A DNA stretch of 64,000 nt from Ruegeria sp. THAF57 (GTDB lineage Bacteria > Pseudomonadota > Alphaproteobacteria > Rhodobacterales > Rhodobacteraceae). The notes below the pieces were generated by a model. The model was given only the letters and a program-made list of their open reading frames with translations, was not told the origin of the DNA and did no database searches. Location: assembly GCF_903914075.1 (NCBI RefSeq), contig NZ_CAIWNQ010000003.1:1-64000 (forward strand), read 5' to 3'. The position numbers were made by a program, and so were the translations under genes. Positions 50,490 through 59,780 of this stretch are shown here, in pieces. The first letter of the stretch is position 1, and each line of letters opens with the position of its first letter.

Positions 50490-51284
50490 TCACATGTGAT
50501 CCGGTTGCGGCATACCCAGAACATGGAACCCGCCGTCGACGCGAATGATTTCACCCGAAGTGCACGCGCCGGCATCTGATGTCAGATAAACAGCGGTGCC
50601 ACCGACAGCTTCCAGTGTCGCGTTCGATCGCATCGGCGCGTTCTGGTCGCAGAACTTGTAGGTCTTGCGCGCACCACCAATGGCAGCACCTGCCAGTGTC
50701 TTCATCGGACCGGGCGAGATGGCGTTGACGCGGATACCTTCGGGGCCAAGATCGTTGGCCAGATAGCGAGTAGCGGATTCCAGCGCGGCTTTGGCCACAC
50801 CCATGACGTTGTAATTCGGAACCACGCGGTTCGAGCCCTGATAGGTCAGCGTCAGCAACGTGCCGCCATTATCTTTCATCAGCGGATAGGCGCGGCGCGC
50901 GACCTCGATGAAAGAATAGGCCGACACATCCATCGAGTGTTTGAAATTCGCCCGTGTTGTGTTCAGAAACCGGCCCGTCAATTCGGATTTGTCCGAATAG
51001 GCAATGGCGTGGACCACGAAATCAATCGTCGGCCAGCGTTCGCCCAATTCGCCAAATGCACGGTCCAGCGAGGCGTCATCGGTGACGTCTGCATCCACCA
51101 TGAAATCGCTGCCGAGGCTTTGTGCCAATGGCTCCAGCCGCTTGCCGAATGCTTCGCCCTGATAAGTGAATGCGAGTTCCGCGCCAGCCTCGTGCATGGC
51201 CTTGGCAATGCCCCACGCGATCGAGCGGTCATTCGCCACGCCCATGATCAGGCCGCGTTTGCCCTTGAGAAGATCCGACATCAT
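50490..51284 (-). CDS. fabI: Enoyl-ACP reductase (NADH)
   Basis: Final reduction step of fatty-acid elongation. About 264 residues from ATG 51284; a GTG at 51290 overlapping the fabB stop is also possible. The SDR pattern is FabI-specific: GVANDRSIAWGIAKAMHEAG near the N-terminus and the catalytic Tyr-x6-Lys in NYNVMGVAKAALES. It is the last gene of fabA-fabB-fabI and overlaps or abuts fabB. It is the target class of triclosan (family knowledge). Confidence 0.95.
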   Translation of the reverse strand: MMSDLLKGKRGLIMGVANDRSIAWGIAKAMHEAGAELAFTYQGEAFGKRLEPLAQSLGSDFMVDADVTDDASLDRAFGELGERWPTIDFVVHAIAYSDKSELTGRFLNTTRANFKHSMDVSAYSFIEVARRAYPLMKDNGGTLLTLTYQGSNRVVPNYNVMGVAKAALESATRYLANDLGPEGIRVNAISPGPMKTLAGAAIGGARKTYKFCDQNAPMRSNATLEAVGGTAVYLTSDAGACTSGEIIRVDGGFHVLGMPQPDHM

Positions 51285-51286
51285 AT

Positions 51287-52516
51287 TCACCCGTTATACT
51301 TGGACAGAACCATGGACCCGTTCGTGCCGCCAAAGCCGAAGCTGTTGGTCATAACACTGTCCAAACCTGCATTTTCAATCACTTGTGTTGCAATTTCACC
51401 GGGCAGGATGCCTTCGGCAAGTGTTTCGACATTGATCGACGGCGTAATGAAGTCATGGTGCAACATCAGCAGGCAGAAAATTGCCTCGAGCGCGCCAGCC
51501 GCCCCCTGCGCGTGGCCGGTCATCGACTTGGTCGATGAAATCGGAGGTACATTGCCCTCGCCAAAGATTCTTCGCACGGCTTCAACCTCGCCCACGTCAC
51601 CGACCGGGGTCGAGGTTCCATGTGCGTTGATATAACCGACCTTCCGACCCTCGGGGAGGGTACCCAAGGCCAGACGCATGGCGCGTTCGCCGCCTTCACC
51701 GGACGGGGCAACCATGTCGTGGCCGTCAGAGGTTGCAGCATAACCTGTGACCTCGGCATAGATTTTTGCGCCGCGGGCCAGAGCGTGATCTAGATCTTCC
51801 AGCACGACGATACCGCCACCGCCCGAGATCACGAATCCGTCGCGATCCTGATCGAACGCGCGCGAGGCTTTGGTTGGCGTGTCATTGTATTTCGACGACA
51901 TCGCGCCCATCGCGTCGAACAGGCAGGACAAGGTCCAGTCCAGCTCTTCACCACCGCCGGCAAACATGACGTCTTGCTTGCCCAGCATGATCTGTTCCGC
52001 CGCGTTGCCGATGCAGTGCAACGAGGTCGAGCAGGCCGACGTGATCGAGTAGTTGATGCCCTTGATCTTGAACGCCGTCGCAAGGTTGGCCGAGATGGTC
52101 GAGCACATGCACTTGGGAACAGCGAAGGGCCCGATCCGCTTGGTCGCGCCGTTTTTCAGAACAGTCTGATGCGCCGTCAGCATTGCACTAGTCGAAGGGC
52201 CGCCCGAGCCTGCGACAAGACCTGTGCGCGGGTTCTCGACCTGATCTTCGGTCAGGCCTGCGTCAGCAATGGCCTGTGACATGGCGATATGCGCATAGGC
52301 CGCGCCGGGCCCCATGAACCGCAGAGTGCGCTTGTCGACATGCTCGGTCACGTCGATCTTGAGCGACCCGGCGATCTGGCTGCGAAAGCCGTGTTCAACC
52401 ATCTGGTCATTGGCCTCGATGCCGGACTTACCAGCTTTGAGTGAGGCCAGAACCTCTTCGGCATTGTTCCCGATGGAGGACACGACCCCCAAGCCGGTGA
52501 CAACTACTCGACGCAT
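51287..52516 (-). CDS. fabB: 3-oxoacyl-ACP synthase I
   Basis: Condensing enzyme that elongates unsaturated acyl-ACP, 409 residues. Catalytic Cys in SACSTSLH (about residue 162), and the two His in INAHGTSTPVGD and MTGHAQGAAGA. The N-terminus is MRRVVVTGLGVVSSIGNN. It works with FabA (next gene) to make cis-vaccenate-type lipids. The stop overlaps the fabI start, and 31 bases separate it from fabA. Identification is clear because of the FabA pairing. Confidence 0.96.
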   Translation of the reverse strand: MRRVVVTGLGVVSSIGNNAEEVLASLKAGKSGIEANDQMVEHGFRSQIAGSLKIDVTEHVDKRTLRFMGPGAAYAHIAMSQAIADAGLTEDQVENPRTGLVAGSGGPSTSAMLTAHQTVLKNGATKRIGPFAVPKCMCSTISANLATAFKIKGINYSITSACSTSLHCIGNAAEQIMLGKQDVMFAGGGEELDWTLSCLFDAMGAMSSKYNDTPTKASRAFDQDRDGFVISGGGGIVVLEDLDHALARGAKIYAEVTGYAATSDGHDMVAPSGEGGERAMRLALGTLPEGRKVGYINAHGTSTPVGDVGEVEAVRRIFGEGNVPPISSTKSMTGHAQGAAGALEAIFCLLMLHHDFITPSINVETLAEGILPGEIATQVIENAGLDSVMTNSFGFGGTNGSMVLSKYNG

Positions 52517-52547
52517 TTGCGTGCTCCTTATTTCGGCCCTGTCAGGC

Positions 52548-53057
52548 TTAGGCTTCAGACAATACGACTTTCATATCTTTGACGTCGTAGATCATTTCAC
52601 CGTCCGCTTCGACGATTCCATCCGCAACACCCATGGTCAGGCGCCGCGTCTGTATCGCTTTTTTGAAGTCTATTTTGTAGGTCAGCATCTTGCGGTCAGG
52701 ACGCACCATGCCAGTCAGCTTGACCTCGCCCACGCCCACGGCCATGCCGCGCCCCTGCCAGCCGCGCCAGCCCAGGTTGAAGCCTGTCAATTGCCACAGC
52801 CCGTCCAGACCCAGACAGCCGGGCATGATTGGGTTGCCGGGGAAGTGGCAGTCAAAGAACCACAGGTCAGGCGTGATATCGAATTCGGCCAGAACGTGGC
52901 CCTTGCCATGCGCGCCGCCATCGGCCGAGATATCGGTGATCCGGTCCATCATCAGCATCGGTGGGGCAGGCAACTGCGCGTTACCGGGGCCGAATAATTC
53001 GCCACGGGCGCATTTCAGCAGATCGTCCTTGTCAAAGCTGCTCGGGAATTGGGCCAT
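52548..53057 (-). CDS. fabA: 3-hydroxydecanoyl-ACP dehydratase/isomerase
   Basis: Introduces the cis double bond of unsaturated fatty acids. 169 residues with the hot-dog fold motif [21 protein letters not shown] (catalytic His in CHFPG and Asp in LGLDG). The N-terminus matches [17 protein letters not shown]. It is the first gene of fabA-fabB-fabI and is divergent from irr across about 190 bases, an arrangement common in the Rhodobacteraceae. Confidence 0.96.
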   Translation of the reverse strand: MAQFPSSFDKDDLLKCARGELFGPGNAQLPAPPMLMMDRITDISADGGAHGKGHVLAEFDITPDLWFFDCHFPGNPIMPGCLGLDGLWQLTGFNLGWRGWQGRGMAVGVGEVKLTGMVRPDRKMLTYKIDFKKAIQTRRLTMGVADGIVEADGEMIYDVKDMKVVLSEA

Positions 53058-53179
53058 TCTTGCCGCCTCTCCTGCCAGGGGTCCGTTTATCTAATCTGGC
53101 CTCGTCTAGCACCCGTATGCAAGGTCCTGCAAGAGCGGTGGCCCACATCATGTTGTGTTCAGACTATTCTTTGCGAATG

Positions 53180-53195
53180 AATTTCATTTGAAATT
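53180..53195. promoter_or_regulatory. Inverted repeat in the irr-fabA spacer
   Basis: AATTTCA (53180-53186) / TGAAATT (53189-53195), separated by TT, is a perfect 16-bp dyad in the shared promoter region of irr and fabA. It does not match the usual Irr box (TTAGAA...TTCTAA) but is well placed for a regulator of either gene. Confidence 0.45.
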
Positions 53196-53246
53196 ACCTG
53201 ACCACAGCACTTATATATACCTAAGTACAACGAAGGTATCGGATTG

Positions 53247-53663
53247 ATGACACCTGAAAGCCAGAACATCGCCACGAATTGGTTGGTTCACGCCGGATTG
53301 CGTCCGACGCGTCAGCGGGTTGCGCTGGCCGAGTTGTTGGTGGGCGATGGCCGTCATCGCCATGTGACCGCAGAGAGCCTTTTTGAATCGGCAAAAAAGA
53401 ACGGTGATGCCGTATCTTTGGCGACCGTTTACAACACATTGCGCGCCTTCTGCGATGCGGGCGTTTTGCAGGAAATTACCGTGGACGGGTCGAAAAGCTA
53501 TTTCGACACCAACACCCATGACCATCCCCACTTTTTCTGGGAGGATGAGGGCCGCCTGAGCGATGCACCATCAGAAGAACTGGTGATTCAACGTCTTCCC
53601 GAAGCACCCGAAGGCGTGGAAATAGCTTCGGTGGACGTCGTGATCCGCCTGCGGAAGAAGTAA
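53247..53663 (+). CDS. irr: Iron response regulator, Fur family
   Basis: 138 residues from ATG 53247 with GAAGG upstream. Fur-type winged helix at the N-terminus (GLRPTRQRVALAELL, VSLATVYNTLRAFCDAGVLQE), then a short C-terminal domain with the His-rich HDHPHFFW segment in the position of the Irr heme/metal site. Irr controls heme and iron genes in alphaproteobacteria and is degraded when heme binds (family knowledge). Divergent from fabA, an arrangement conserved in roseobacters; it may coordinate iron with lipid synthesis only through shared promoter DNA. Confidence 0.9.
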   Translation: MTPESQNIATNWLVHAGLRPTRQRVALAELLVGDGRHRHVTAESLFESAKKNGDAVSLATVYNTLRAFCDAGVLQEITVDGSKSYFDTNTHDHPHFFWEDEGRLSDAPSEELVIQRLPEAPEGVEIASVDVVIRLRKK

Positions 53664-53977
53664 CCTTTCTCAGTAATTATCTTTAATCACAACGCCTTAC
53701 CCGTAAGCGGGTCTGGCGGCTGTGTGACGTGTTGCGTTGAATTTCAACGAGGCAGCTCTTTGCGCGACCATCGTGTTTGGCCCGATTTGCAGATTTGCCC
53801 CAAGAAATAGCCAGGCCGCTGAGGGCAAGCCGCCGTGTCTGCCAATCGCGCAAAGATATTCGCACTGAAGCTGGGGAAAGCAAAAAAGGAAATTAAGGCC
53901 AAAGTCGAAAGATATGATTTGAACCAAGGTTTGATCCATGCGCAGATCGTCGAACCACCGGCACGGAGACTGAAAAG
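53664..53977. other. Intergenic region, irr to PhyH gene
   Basis: About 310 bases. Short open frames on the minus strand here have no family-like sequence or ribosome-binding site. One small hairpin (ACCCG/CGGGT near 53700-53714) follows irr but lacks a T-tract. I see no RNA gene; the promoter of the PhyH gene must lie at its right end. Confidence 0.5.
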
Positions 53978-54772
53978 ATGCACCCTTTGGTTACGCAAGA
54001 CATGATTGACGCTTATCAGCGCGACGGGGTGATTCTGATCAAAGGTTTGTTTGCCGACTACGTCGACACCCTGCGCGATGGGATTGAGGTAAACATCGCT
54101 GATCCCGGTCCATATGCGTCGGATAACAAAAAGCAGGGCGAAACGGGGCTGTTTTTTGACGATTACTGCAACTGGTCGCGGATCGAACAATTCCAGAAAG
54201 TCGTTCACAGCTCGCCCGTGGCCGAAGTTGCGGCGGATCTGATGCAGTCTCAGACTGTTCAGATGTTTCACGATCACGTTCTGGTAAAAGAGCCGGGCAC
54301 GTCGATGGCAACTCCATGGCATCAGGACGGGCCATATTATTTTGTCGAAGGTCAGCAAACCATCAGTTTCTGGTCGCCGCTGGACCCCGTGTCACAAGCA
54401 ACGCTGAGGTGCGTCGCCGGATCGCACCGGTGGGAGAAAGAGGTTCTGCCGACCCGCTGGGTTTCCGAAGAAGGGTTCTTTCCCGACGAGGGGCAGTACA
54501 TCCAAGTCCCTGACCCCGACGCAGAAGGCATGAAGGTCGTCGAGTATGAGATGGCGCCGGGTGACGCCGTTGCCTTCAATTACCGAACCCTGCATGGTGC
54601 GCGGGGCAATCATTCAGACAGTCGTCGCCGCGCCTTTTCATTGCGCCTTGTTGGTGACGATGCGCGCTATGTCGAACGCCCGGGTCGCACTTCTCCTCCG
54701 TTTCCGGGGCACGACATGCAGCCTGGCCAGCGGCTGCGAGAGGATTGGTTCCCGGTTCTTCTTAGACGTTAG
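53978..54772 (+). CDS. Phytanoyl-CoA dioxygenase (PhyH) family protein
   Basis: 264 residues, Fe(II)/2-oxoglutarate oxygenase. The iron facial triad is seen as H-x-D in TPWHQDGPYYF and the distal His in TLHGARGN; the 2-oxoglutarate Arg is in RRAFSLRLVGDD. Hydroxylates an unknown small molecule; bacterial homologues act on ectoine, phosphonates and others. It is monocistronic and convergent with the next gene with only nine bases between stops. Substrate cannot be read. Confidence 0.9.
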   Translation: MHPLVTQDMIDAYQRDGVILIKGLFADYVDTLRDGIEVNIADPGPYASDNKKQGETGLFFDDYCNWSRIEQFQKVVHSSPVAEVAADLMQSQTVQMFHDHVLVKEPGTSMATPWHQDGPYYFVEGQQTISFWSPLDPVSQATLRCVAGSHRWEKEVLPTRWVSEEGFFPDEGQYIQVPDPDAEGMKVVEYEMAPGDAVAFNYRTLHGARGNHSDSRRRAFSLRLVGDDARYVERPGRTSPPFPGHDMQPGQRLREDWFPVLLRR

Positions 54773-54781
54773 GCGTTCGGA

Positions 54782-55705
54782 TCAGAACCACTGGCCGGTT
54801 TCGATCAACCCCAAGTCCAGCAATTGCCGCGACGACCACTGAAACGGGGTCGAGTTGCTCCAGCGAAAGCACTGGATATTGCTGCTTGAACCGGCGTTTA
54901 TTTTCAACGCCTTTGCCGCGCGAAACGAGCAGATGGCAGCGGTTAGGTTGTGATGCCACGGGCAGGAATAGGTATTGTATTCAGGCTCGTTGAACGTGTG
55001 ATCTGGCCTGAGTTCCAATCCCGGCTGCGTTTTGAATATGGCGATCCGGTCGATGCGCCGGCGTTCATAAGGGATCTGGTCTTCGAACCGCCACCGCAGG
55101 CCGCCGGACATGTCCAACTGACGCTCCAGCGGATGCCCGTCGGTGTCGTGGCGGGTGTGGGCATAATAACCGGTCTTGTCCAACAGGGCGCGATCAGGGG
55201 CTACGCCGTTGGGCGCGGCCGTCAGATCATCCGCGTAAAGATCAACGACATGGCATAGCATGGAATTACGGCGCTCTTCCGAATGGAAAGCTAGCAATTC
55301 GCCAATCGTCCGTGTCTCACAAAACGGAAAAAACAGATACTCGGTGTTATAGCAATAATACATCCAAACATCCGGCGCGGCTTTCATGACCTTGTTGATC
55401 GCCTCAAAGACCGCTGTGCGCGGCGCGCATGCCAGGGTGACGCGGTGGATACGGTCGGCAAGGTCAGGGTTCAGAGAAAACTCCTGCGGCATGAACACGA
55501 CAAGAGATTTGAAGCCCAGGTTCAGGTGGTGCTGAATTGTGCCATCGACCTCAACATCGTCTTCGGCAAAAATGAGTGCGACGGGGCCTTGCGCGAGGGC
55601 CTTCGCGCCGGTTCGCAGGAAAGAGTTGAGAGAGTCGTACTGCATCGCCCGTCTGATTTTGTCCAACTGGAGTTTTTGGTCAAAATCGGGTAATCGCGCG
55701 GGCAT
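54782..55705 (-). CDS. GT2-like protein with degenerate DxD site (conserved hypothetical)
   Basis: About 307 residues from ATG 55705; a longer open frame upstream is antisense to miaB. The segment GPVALIFAEDDVEVDGTIQHH and the late WMYYCYNTEYLFFPF/RTIGELLAF resemble the Glyco_tranf_2_4 family (E-D...H-H-x-x-L-G-F near the start, then a D-x-D-E-F line). At the usual D-x-D-E-F position the sequence reads Y-N-T-E-Y, so metal-nucleotide binding may be altered. It is divergent from miaB. Function is unclear; family assignment is tentative. Confidence 0.55.
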   Translation of the reverse strand: MPARLPDFDQKLQLDKIRRAMQYDSLNSFLRTGAKALAQGPVALIFAEDDVEVDGTIQHHLNLGFKSLVVFMPQEFSLNPDLADRIHRVTLACAPRTAVFEAINKVMKAAPDVWMYYCYNTEYLFFPFCETRTIGELLAFHSEERRNSMLCHVVDLYADDLTAAPNGVAPDRALLDKTGYYAHTRHDTDGHPLERQLDMSGGLRWRFEDQIPYERRRIDRIAIFKTQPGLELRPDHTFNEPEYNTYSCPWHHNLTAAICSFRAAKALKINAGSSSNIQCFRWSNSTPFQWSSRQLLDLGLIETGQWF

Positions 55706-55765
55706 TGCAAGCGGCGTTCGTAAGGTATAGACGACGTCGATCCCGCGAACGCAAAGGCCACACCC

Positions 55766-57085
55766 ATGTCGGAACCCAAAAAGCTGTACATCAAGACCTA
55801 TGGTTGTCAGATGAACGTCTACGACAGCGAGCGTATGGCCGAGACGATGGGCGGTCAGGGGTATGTCGAAACCAAGACACCTGACGATGCAGATATGATT
55901 CTGCTGAACACCTGCCACATCCGTGAAAAGGCGGCTGAAAAGGTTTATTCCGAACTTGGCCGTTTCAAGGGGCTGAAGGCGGAAAAGCCTGATCTGAAGA
56001 TCGGTGTCGCCGGTTGTGTTGCGCAGGCTGAGGGCGAAGAGATCATGCGCCGGCAACCTCTGGTCGATTTGGTGGTGGGACCGCAAAGCTATCACCGTCT
56101 GCCCGAGATGGAGGCCAAGACCCGCGAAGGCGCCAAGGCGCTGGACACGGATTTCCCCGAGGAAGACAAGTTTGAGAAACTGAAAAACCGCCCCAAGGCC
56201 AAGCGCGGCCCGACGGCGTTTTTGACGGTGCAGGAAGGCTGTGACAAGTTCTGTGCTTTTTGCGTGGTGCCCTATACCCGCGGAGCCGAAGTCAGCCGCC
56301 CCGCCGATCGCATCATCCGCGAAGCGCAGGACCTGGTAGAACGTGGCGTGCGCGAAATCACTCTGCTAGGTCAGAACGTTAACGCCTATCACGGTGCCGG
56401 ACCGAATGGGGACATGACGCTGGCGGGTCTGATCTGGGAATTGAACAAGGTCGATGGGCTGGAGCGTATCCGGTTCACCACCTCGCACCCCAATGACATG
56501 GCCGATGACCTGATCGAGGCGCATGGAACTTGCGACAAGCTGATGCCTTATCTGCATCTGCCGGTCCAGTCAGGCTCGGACCGGATTTTGAAACGGATGA
56601 ACCGCAGTCATACCGCCGAAAGCTATCTGCGTCTGATCGAACGCATTCGCGCAGCGCGGCCTGATATCATGATGTCTGGTGACTTCATTGTCGGCTTCCC
56701 CGAGGAAACGGACGCAGATTTCCAGGCCACGCTGGATCTGGTGGAAAAGGTCAAATATGGATATGCGTATTCGTTCAAGTATTCCACGCGCCCCGGAACC
56801 CCTGCCGCCGAACGGTCTCAGGTTGATCCTGAAGTGGCGGATGACCGCCTACAGCGCCTGCAGACCATGATCACGCAGCATCAGCGCGAAATTCAGGATG
56901 CGATGGTCGGGCGAAATGTCCGCGTGCTGTTTGAAAAACCCGGCCGGCTGCCCGGGCAGATGGTCGGAAAATCCGAGTATCTTCATTCGGTTCACGTCTC
57001 GGATGCCGATGTCGAAGTGGGTGAGTTGAAAGACGTTCGCATCACCAGTTCAGGTTCGAATTCGCTGGCTGGCAGGTTGCTTTGA
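55766..57085 (+). CDS. miaB: tRNA-2-methylthio-N6-dimethylallyladenosine synthase
   Basis: Radical-SAM methylthiotransferase that modifies A37 of tRNAs reading UNN codons. 439 residues. N-terminal UPF0004 domain with C12/C49-type cysteines ([33 protein letters not shown]), the radical-SAM motif CDKFCAFC (C-x3-C-x2-C), and a C-terminal TRAM domain (about 375-439). All six cluster cysteines are present. It opens the miaB...phoH-ybeY-corC-lnt region typical of alphaproteobacteria. Confidence 0.96.
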   Translation: MSEPKKLYIKTYGCQMNVYDSERMAETMGGQGYVETKTPDDADMILLNTCHIREKAAEKVYSELGRFKGLKAEKPDLKIGVAGCVAQAEGEEIMRRQPLVDLVVGPQSYHRLPEMEAKTREGAKALDTDFPEEDKFEKLKNRPKAKRGPTAFLTVQEGCDKFCAFCVVPYTRGAEVSRPADRIIREAQDLVERGVREITLLGQNVNAYHGAGPNGDMTLAGLIWELNKVDGLERIRFTTSHPNDMADDLIEAHGTCDKLMPYLHLPVQSGSDRILKRMNRSHTAESYLRLIERIRAARPDIMMSGDFIVGFPEETDADFQATLDLVEKVKYGYAYSFKYSTRPGTPAAERSQVDPEVADDRLQRLQTMITQHQREIQDAMVGRNVRVLFEKPGRLPGQMVGKSEYLHSVHVSDADVEVGELKDVRITSSGSNSLAGRLL

Positions 57086-57264
57086 CGCGACATTTTTTGT
57101 GTCGTTGCGTCATGGTTGAATCTTATAGAAAAATTTACCCTTGATTTATGTCTTAGAACTATGCTCCGAGAAAAGTCATAGTTTTTAGGGGTATACGGCC
57201 CTCGCCGTCCCTGAGGTCGTTTTTGCGTCGCCCAGTATCAAGGGCGTGGCCATGGAGAGTGCGA

Positions 57265-58029
57265 GTGAAGGTTCTGAATCTTATCAATATACCCAAGTTC
57301 AAGCTGCCACTTTCTGTTTTGGTTGCATTTGTGTTTCTTTCCGGCGCGGTAACGGCTGGCAACCTTGAAGAAGGTGTTTCAGATCCTCCTATCGTCAGCC
57401 CCAAGCGTTTCGACAGCGACGTCAGTGCGTTTTACCTGGGCTTGACCGGTGGATACGCGACCAGTGGAACGGATCGCTTTGGCCTGACAACACCCACCGA
57501 CACATTTGCGATCGGTGAATTGGATCTAAGCGGTTCCTATGGTGGTGTACGGGCAGGATGGCGGGGTATTCTACCGGCCAGGCAAGGCCGCGACTACGTC
57601 TACGGGTTTGAAATCGGATATGACTTCGGCTCGCTCGATGATGATGTCACGACGCAAATTGGGGGCATCACTGTAAACGGTGGATCCGAAGTCTCGGACG
57701 TCGTGTCGATTCGCTTCCGAAATGGCCTTACCAACAAAAGCGGCACGGTGCTGTACTTCCTCTCGGTGGGTTATGTGAACGGTGACGTTGAAACCACGAA
57801 CAGCTTGTCCCTTGGGCCTACGGTTCAAAGCTTTGCAGAAAGCGACTCGCGCAACGGGTTTTCCGCCAGCATTGGTGCGGAACACAATTTGAACGCCAAT
57901 TGGTCGATTACAGGCGAATATGAATACGTTCAGTTTGATTCCAAGGACATCGTCTTTGAAAACGGATTTTCCACCAAGTCGACACCGCGGTATCGGGGTT
58001 TGCGATTTGGCTTGAATTACCGATTCTGA
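57265..58029 (+). CDS. Outer-membrane beta-barrel protein
   Basis: 254 residues from GTG 57265, chosen because GGAG lies seven bases upstream and a signal peptide follows (KFKLPLSVLVAFVFLSGAVTA, cleavage near AVTA-GN). The rest alternates polar and hydrophobic residues and ends in YRF, the outer-membrane C-terminal signature. It resembles Opa/OmpA-like small barrel proteins (YLGLTGGYATSG, GEYEYVQFD). It is inserted between miaB and phoH and followed by a terminator, so it is likely an independent unit. Function unknown. Confidence 0.8.
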   Translation: MKVLNLINIPKFKLPLSVLVAFVFLSGAVTAGNLEEGVSDPPIVSPKRFDSDVSAFYLGLTGGYATSGTDRFGLTTPTDTFAIGELDLSGSYGGVRAGWRGILPARQGRDYVYGFEIGYDFGSLDDDVTTQIGGITVNGGSEVSDVVSIRFRNGLTNKSGTVLYFLSVGYVNGDVETTNSLSLGPTVQSFAESDSRNGFSASIGAEHNLNANWSITGEYEYVQFDSKDIVFENGFSTKSTPRYRGLRFGLNYRF

Positions 58030-58032
58030 ACA

Positions 58033-58054
58033 ACCGGCTTTTTGCCAGTTTTTT
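58033..58054 (+). terminator. Terminator after the beta-barrel gene
   Basis: A short stem ACCGGC (58033-58038) / GCCAGT (58044-58049) with one mismatch is followed by a run of six T at 58049-58054. A weak but well-placed intrinsic terminator. Confidence 0.55.
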
Positions 58055-58189
58055 ATACCTGCGCTGGTTTTCAGACCGGGCTGTGATCGGCGGTTTCGAC
58101 ATCAGTTACGGAAAATTTGAAACTGTGACTTGCACCCACCAAGATTTGTTGTCTACGCTCAAGGTGAAACGCCAAGACAGGAGAACGTA

Positions 58190-59212
58190 TTGGCCATCGG
58201 TGCCCTGAACCCACCGCAAAATGAAATGCCCCAGCGTGAGGCGTTTGTTGAATTCCCAGACAACCGGTTGTTGATTGATCTGTGCGGCGAATATGACCGC
58301 AATCTGACTGATATTGAGCATAAATTATCCGTTCAGATCGTGCGACGCGGAAACCAGTTGGTTGTGATGGGCGAGGAAGATGCCCAGAAACAGGCAATTG
58401 AGGTCCTTCAGGCCCTGTACACCCGCCTTGAGGGTGGGCGCGAGGTCGAAGCAGCGGACGTGGATCGTGAGCTTCGTATGGGCGGATCTGAAAAAGGCAC
58501 CGGAAGCCGCGACGGTGACCAGCTTGAAATGTTCAAGGGTGGCACGGTCGAAATCAAGACCCGCAAAAAGCTGGTTGAACCGCGTACCGATGCGCAAAAG
58601 GCTTATGTGCAATCCCTGTTCAATAACGAACTGGCCTTTGGGATCGGTCCTGCAGGGACAGGGAAAACCTATCTGGCCGTCGCGGTGGGAGTGTCGATGT
58701 TCATTGGCGGCCATGTGGATCGCATCATCCTTAGCCGTCCTGCGGTCGAAGCAGGTGAGAAGCTGGGCTACTTGCCCGGTGACATGAAGGACAAGGTCGA
58801 TCCGTATATGCAGCCGCTTTATGATGCGCTGAACGACTTTCTTCCCGGCAAGCAATTGGCCAAGCTGATCGAAGAAAAACGAATCGAAATTGCTCCGCTT
58901 GCCTTTATGCGCGGTCGAACGCTGGCAAATGCCTTTGTTGTTCTGGATGAGGCGCAGAACGCTACGACCATGCAGATGAAAATGTTCCTGACCCGGTTGG
59001 GTGAAGGCAGCCGGATGGTAATCACGGGCGACCGCTCGCAGGTCGATCTGCCGCGCGGGGTTCAATCGGGGCTTGCCGATGCCGAACGTTTGCTGAAGAC
59101 GATCCCGAACATCAGCTTCAACTATTTCACCTCGAAGGATGTGGTGCGGCACCCGCTTGTCGCTGCGATTATCGAAGCGTATGAGGCTGACTCGGGTCGT
59201 GAAACCGGATAG
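58190..59212 (+). CDS. phoH: PhoH-like ATPase
   Basis: 340 residues from TTG 58190, preferred because AGGAG lies seven bases before it and homology begins there (LAIGALNPP); a GTG at 58130 adds 20 unsupported residues. An N-terminal KH-like region is followed by the PhoH ATPase: Walker A GPAGTGKTYLA, LSRPAVEAGEKLGYLPGD, and Walker B VVLDEAQN. PhoH proteins couple ATP hydrolysis to RNA processing, and they sit beside YbeY in many genomes. First gene of phoH-ybeY-corC-lnt. Confidence 0.93.
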   Translation: MAIGALNPPQNEMPQREAFVEFPDNRLLIDLCGEYDRNLTDIEHKLSVQIVRRGNQLVVMGEEDAQKQAIEVLQALYTRLEGGREVEAADVDRELRMGGSEKGTGSRDGDQLEMFKGGTVEIKTRKKLVEPRTDAQKAYVQSLFNNELAFGIGPAGTGKTYLAVAVGVSMFIGGHVDRIILSRPAVEAGEKLGYLPGDMKDKVDPYMQPLYDALNDFLPGKQLAKLIEEKRIEIAPLAFMRGRTLANAFVVLDEAQNATTMQMKMFLTRLGEGSRMVITGDRSQVDLPRGVQSGLADAERLLKTIPNISFNYFTSKDVVRHPLVAAIIEAYEADSGRETG

Positions 59213-59248
59213 TTTCAAAGGCCCTTCGGGGACTTTGGAAGTGACAGA

Positions 59249-59743
59249 ATGAATCTTGAACTAACGGTTGAGGACACGCGCTGGCAGGGGTTGGAGCCCG
59301 TGGCCACGCGTGCTGTGGCCGCTGTGCTGGCCCATCAGGGCGTGGATTCCGAATTGTGTGAGATAAGCCTTCTTGCCTGCGGCGACACTCGTATCGCCGA
59401 GTTGAACGCCGAATTTCGAGAAAAACCCACTCCGACTAATGTTCTGAGTTGGCCAGCCGATGATCTGGCGGCTGAGATCGCTGGTCAGGAACCCGCTTGT
59501 CCAAGCCCGGATTTCACCGGAGAAATCGCACTGGGCGACATCGCAATTTCCTATGATACCTGCGCACGCGAAGCCAATGAGGCGGGGAAACCATTCGAAG
59601 ATCACGTGACACATCTGCTTGTTCACGGAACATTGCATTTGCTGGGATACGATCACATTCGTGACCCCGACGCCACTTTGATGGAGGGTGTCGAGGTCGA
59701 GATACTTGGCAAACTGGGTATTGATAACCCATATATAGTTTAA
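59249..59743 (+). CDS. ybeY: rRNA maturation endoribonuclease YbeY
   Basis: 164 residues. The zinc-binding signature HGTLHLLGYDH is at about residues 128-138, and the LINxxFRxKxxPTDVLSFP-type segment reads NAEFREKPTPTNVLSWP. YbeY cleaves at the 3' end of 16S rRNA and takes part in ribosome quality control. Placed between phoH and corC, as is standard in alphaproteobacteria. Confidence 0.95.
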   Translation: MNLELTVEDTRWQGLEPVATRAVAAVLAHQGVDSELCEISLLACGDTRIAELNAEFREKPTPTNVLSWPADDLAAEIAGQEPACPSPDFTGEIALGDIAISYDTCAREANEAGKPFEDHVTHLLVHGTLHLLGYDHIRDPDATLMEGVEVEILGKLGIDNPYIV

Positions 59744-59780
59744 TACGGGCCCATTCGGGCCGATCATTTGGAATGGGAAA

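Noticed and set aside
55706..56095. N-terminal extension of the GT2-like open frame
   Set aside because: It overlaps the miaB coding sequence on the other strand and lacks coherent protein features.
57083..57112. Hairpin after miaB as a terminator
   Set aside because: The stem TGACGC-GACA / TGTC-GTT-GCGTCA has a bulge and the T-run is in the loop, not after the stem.
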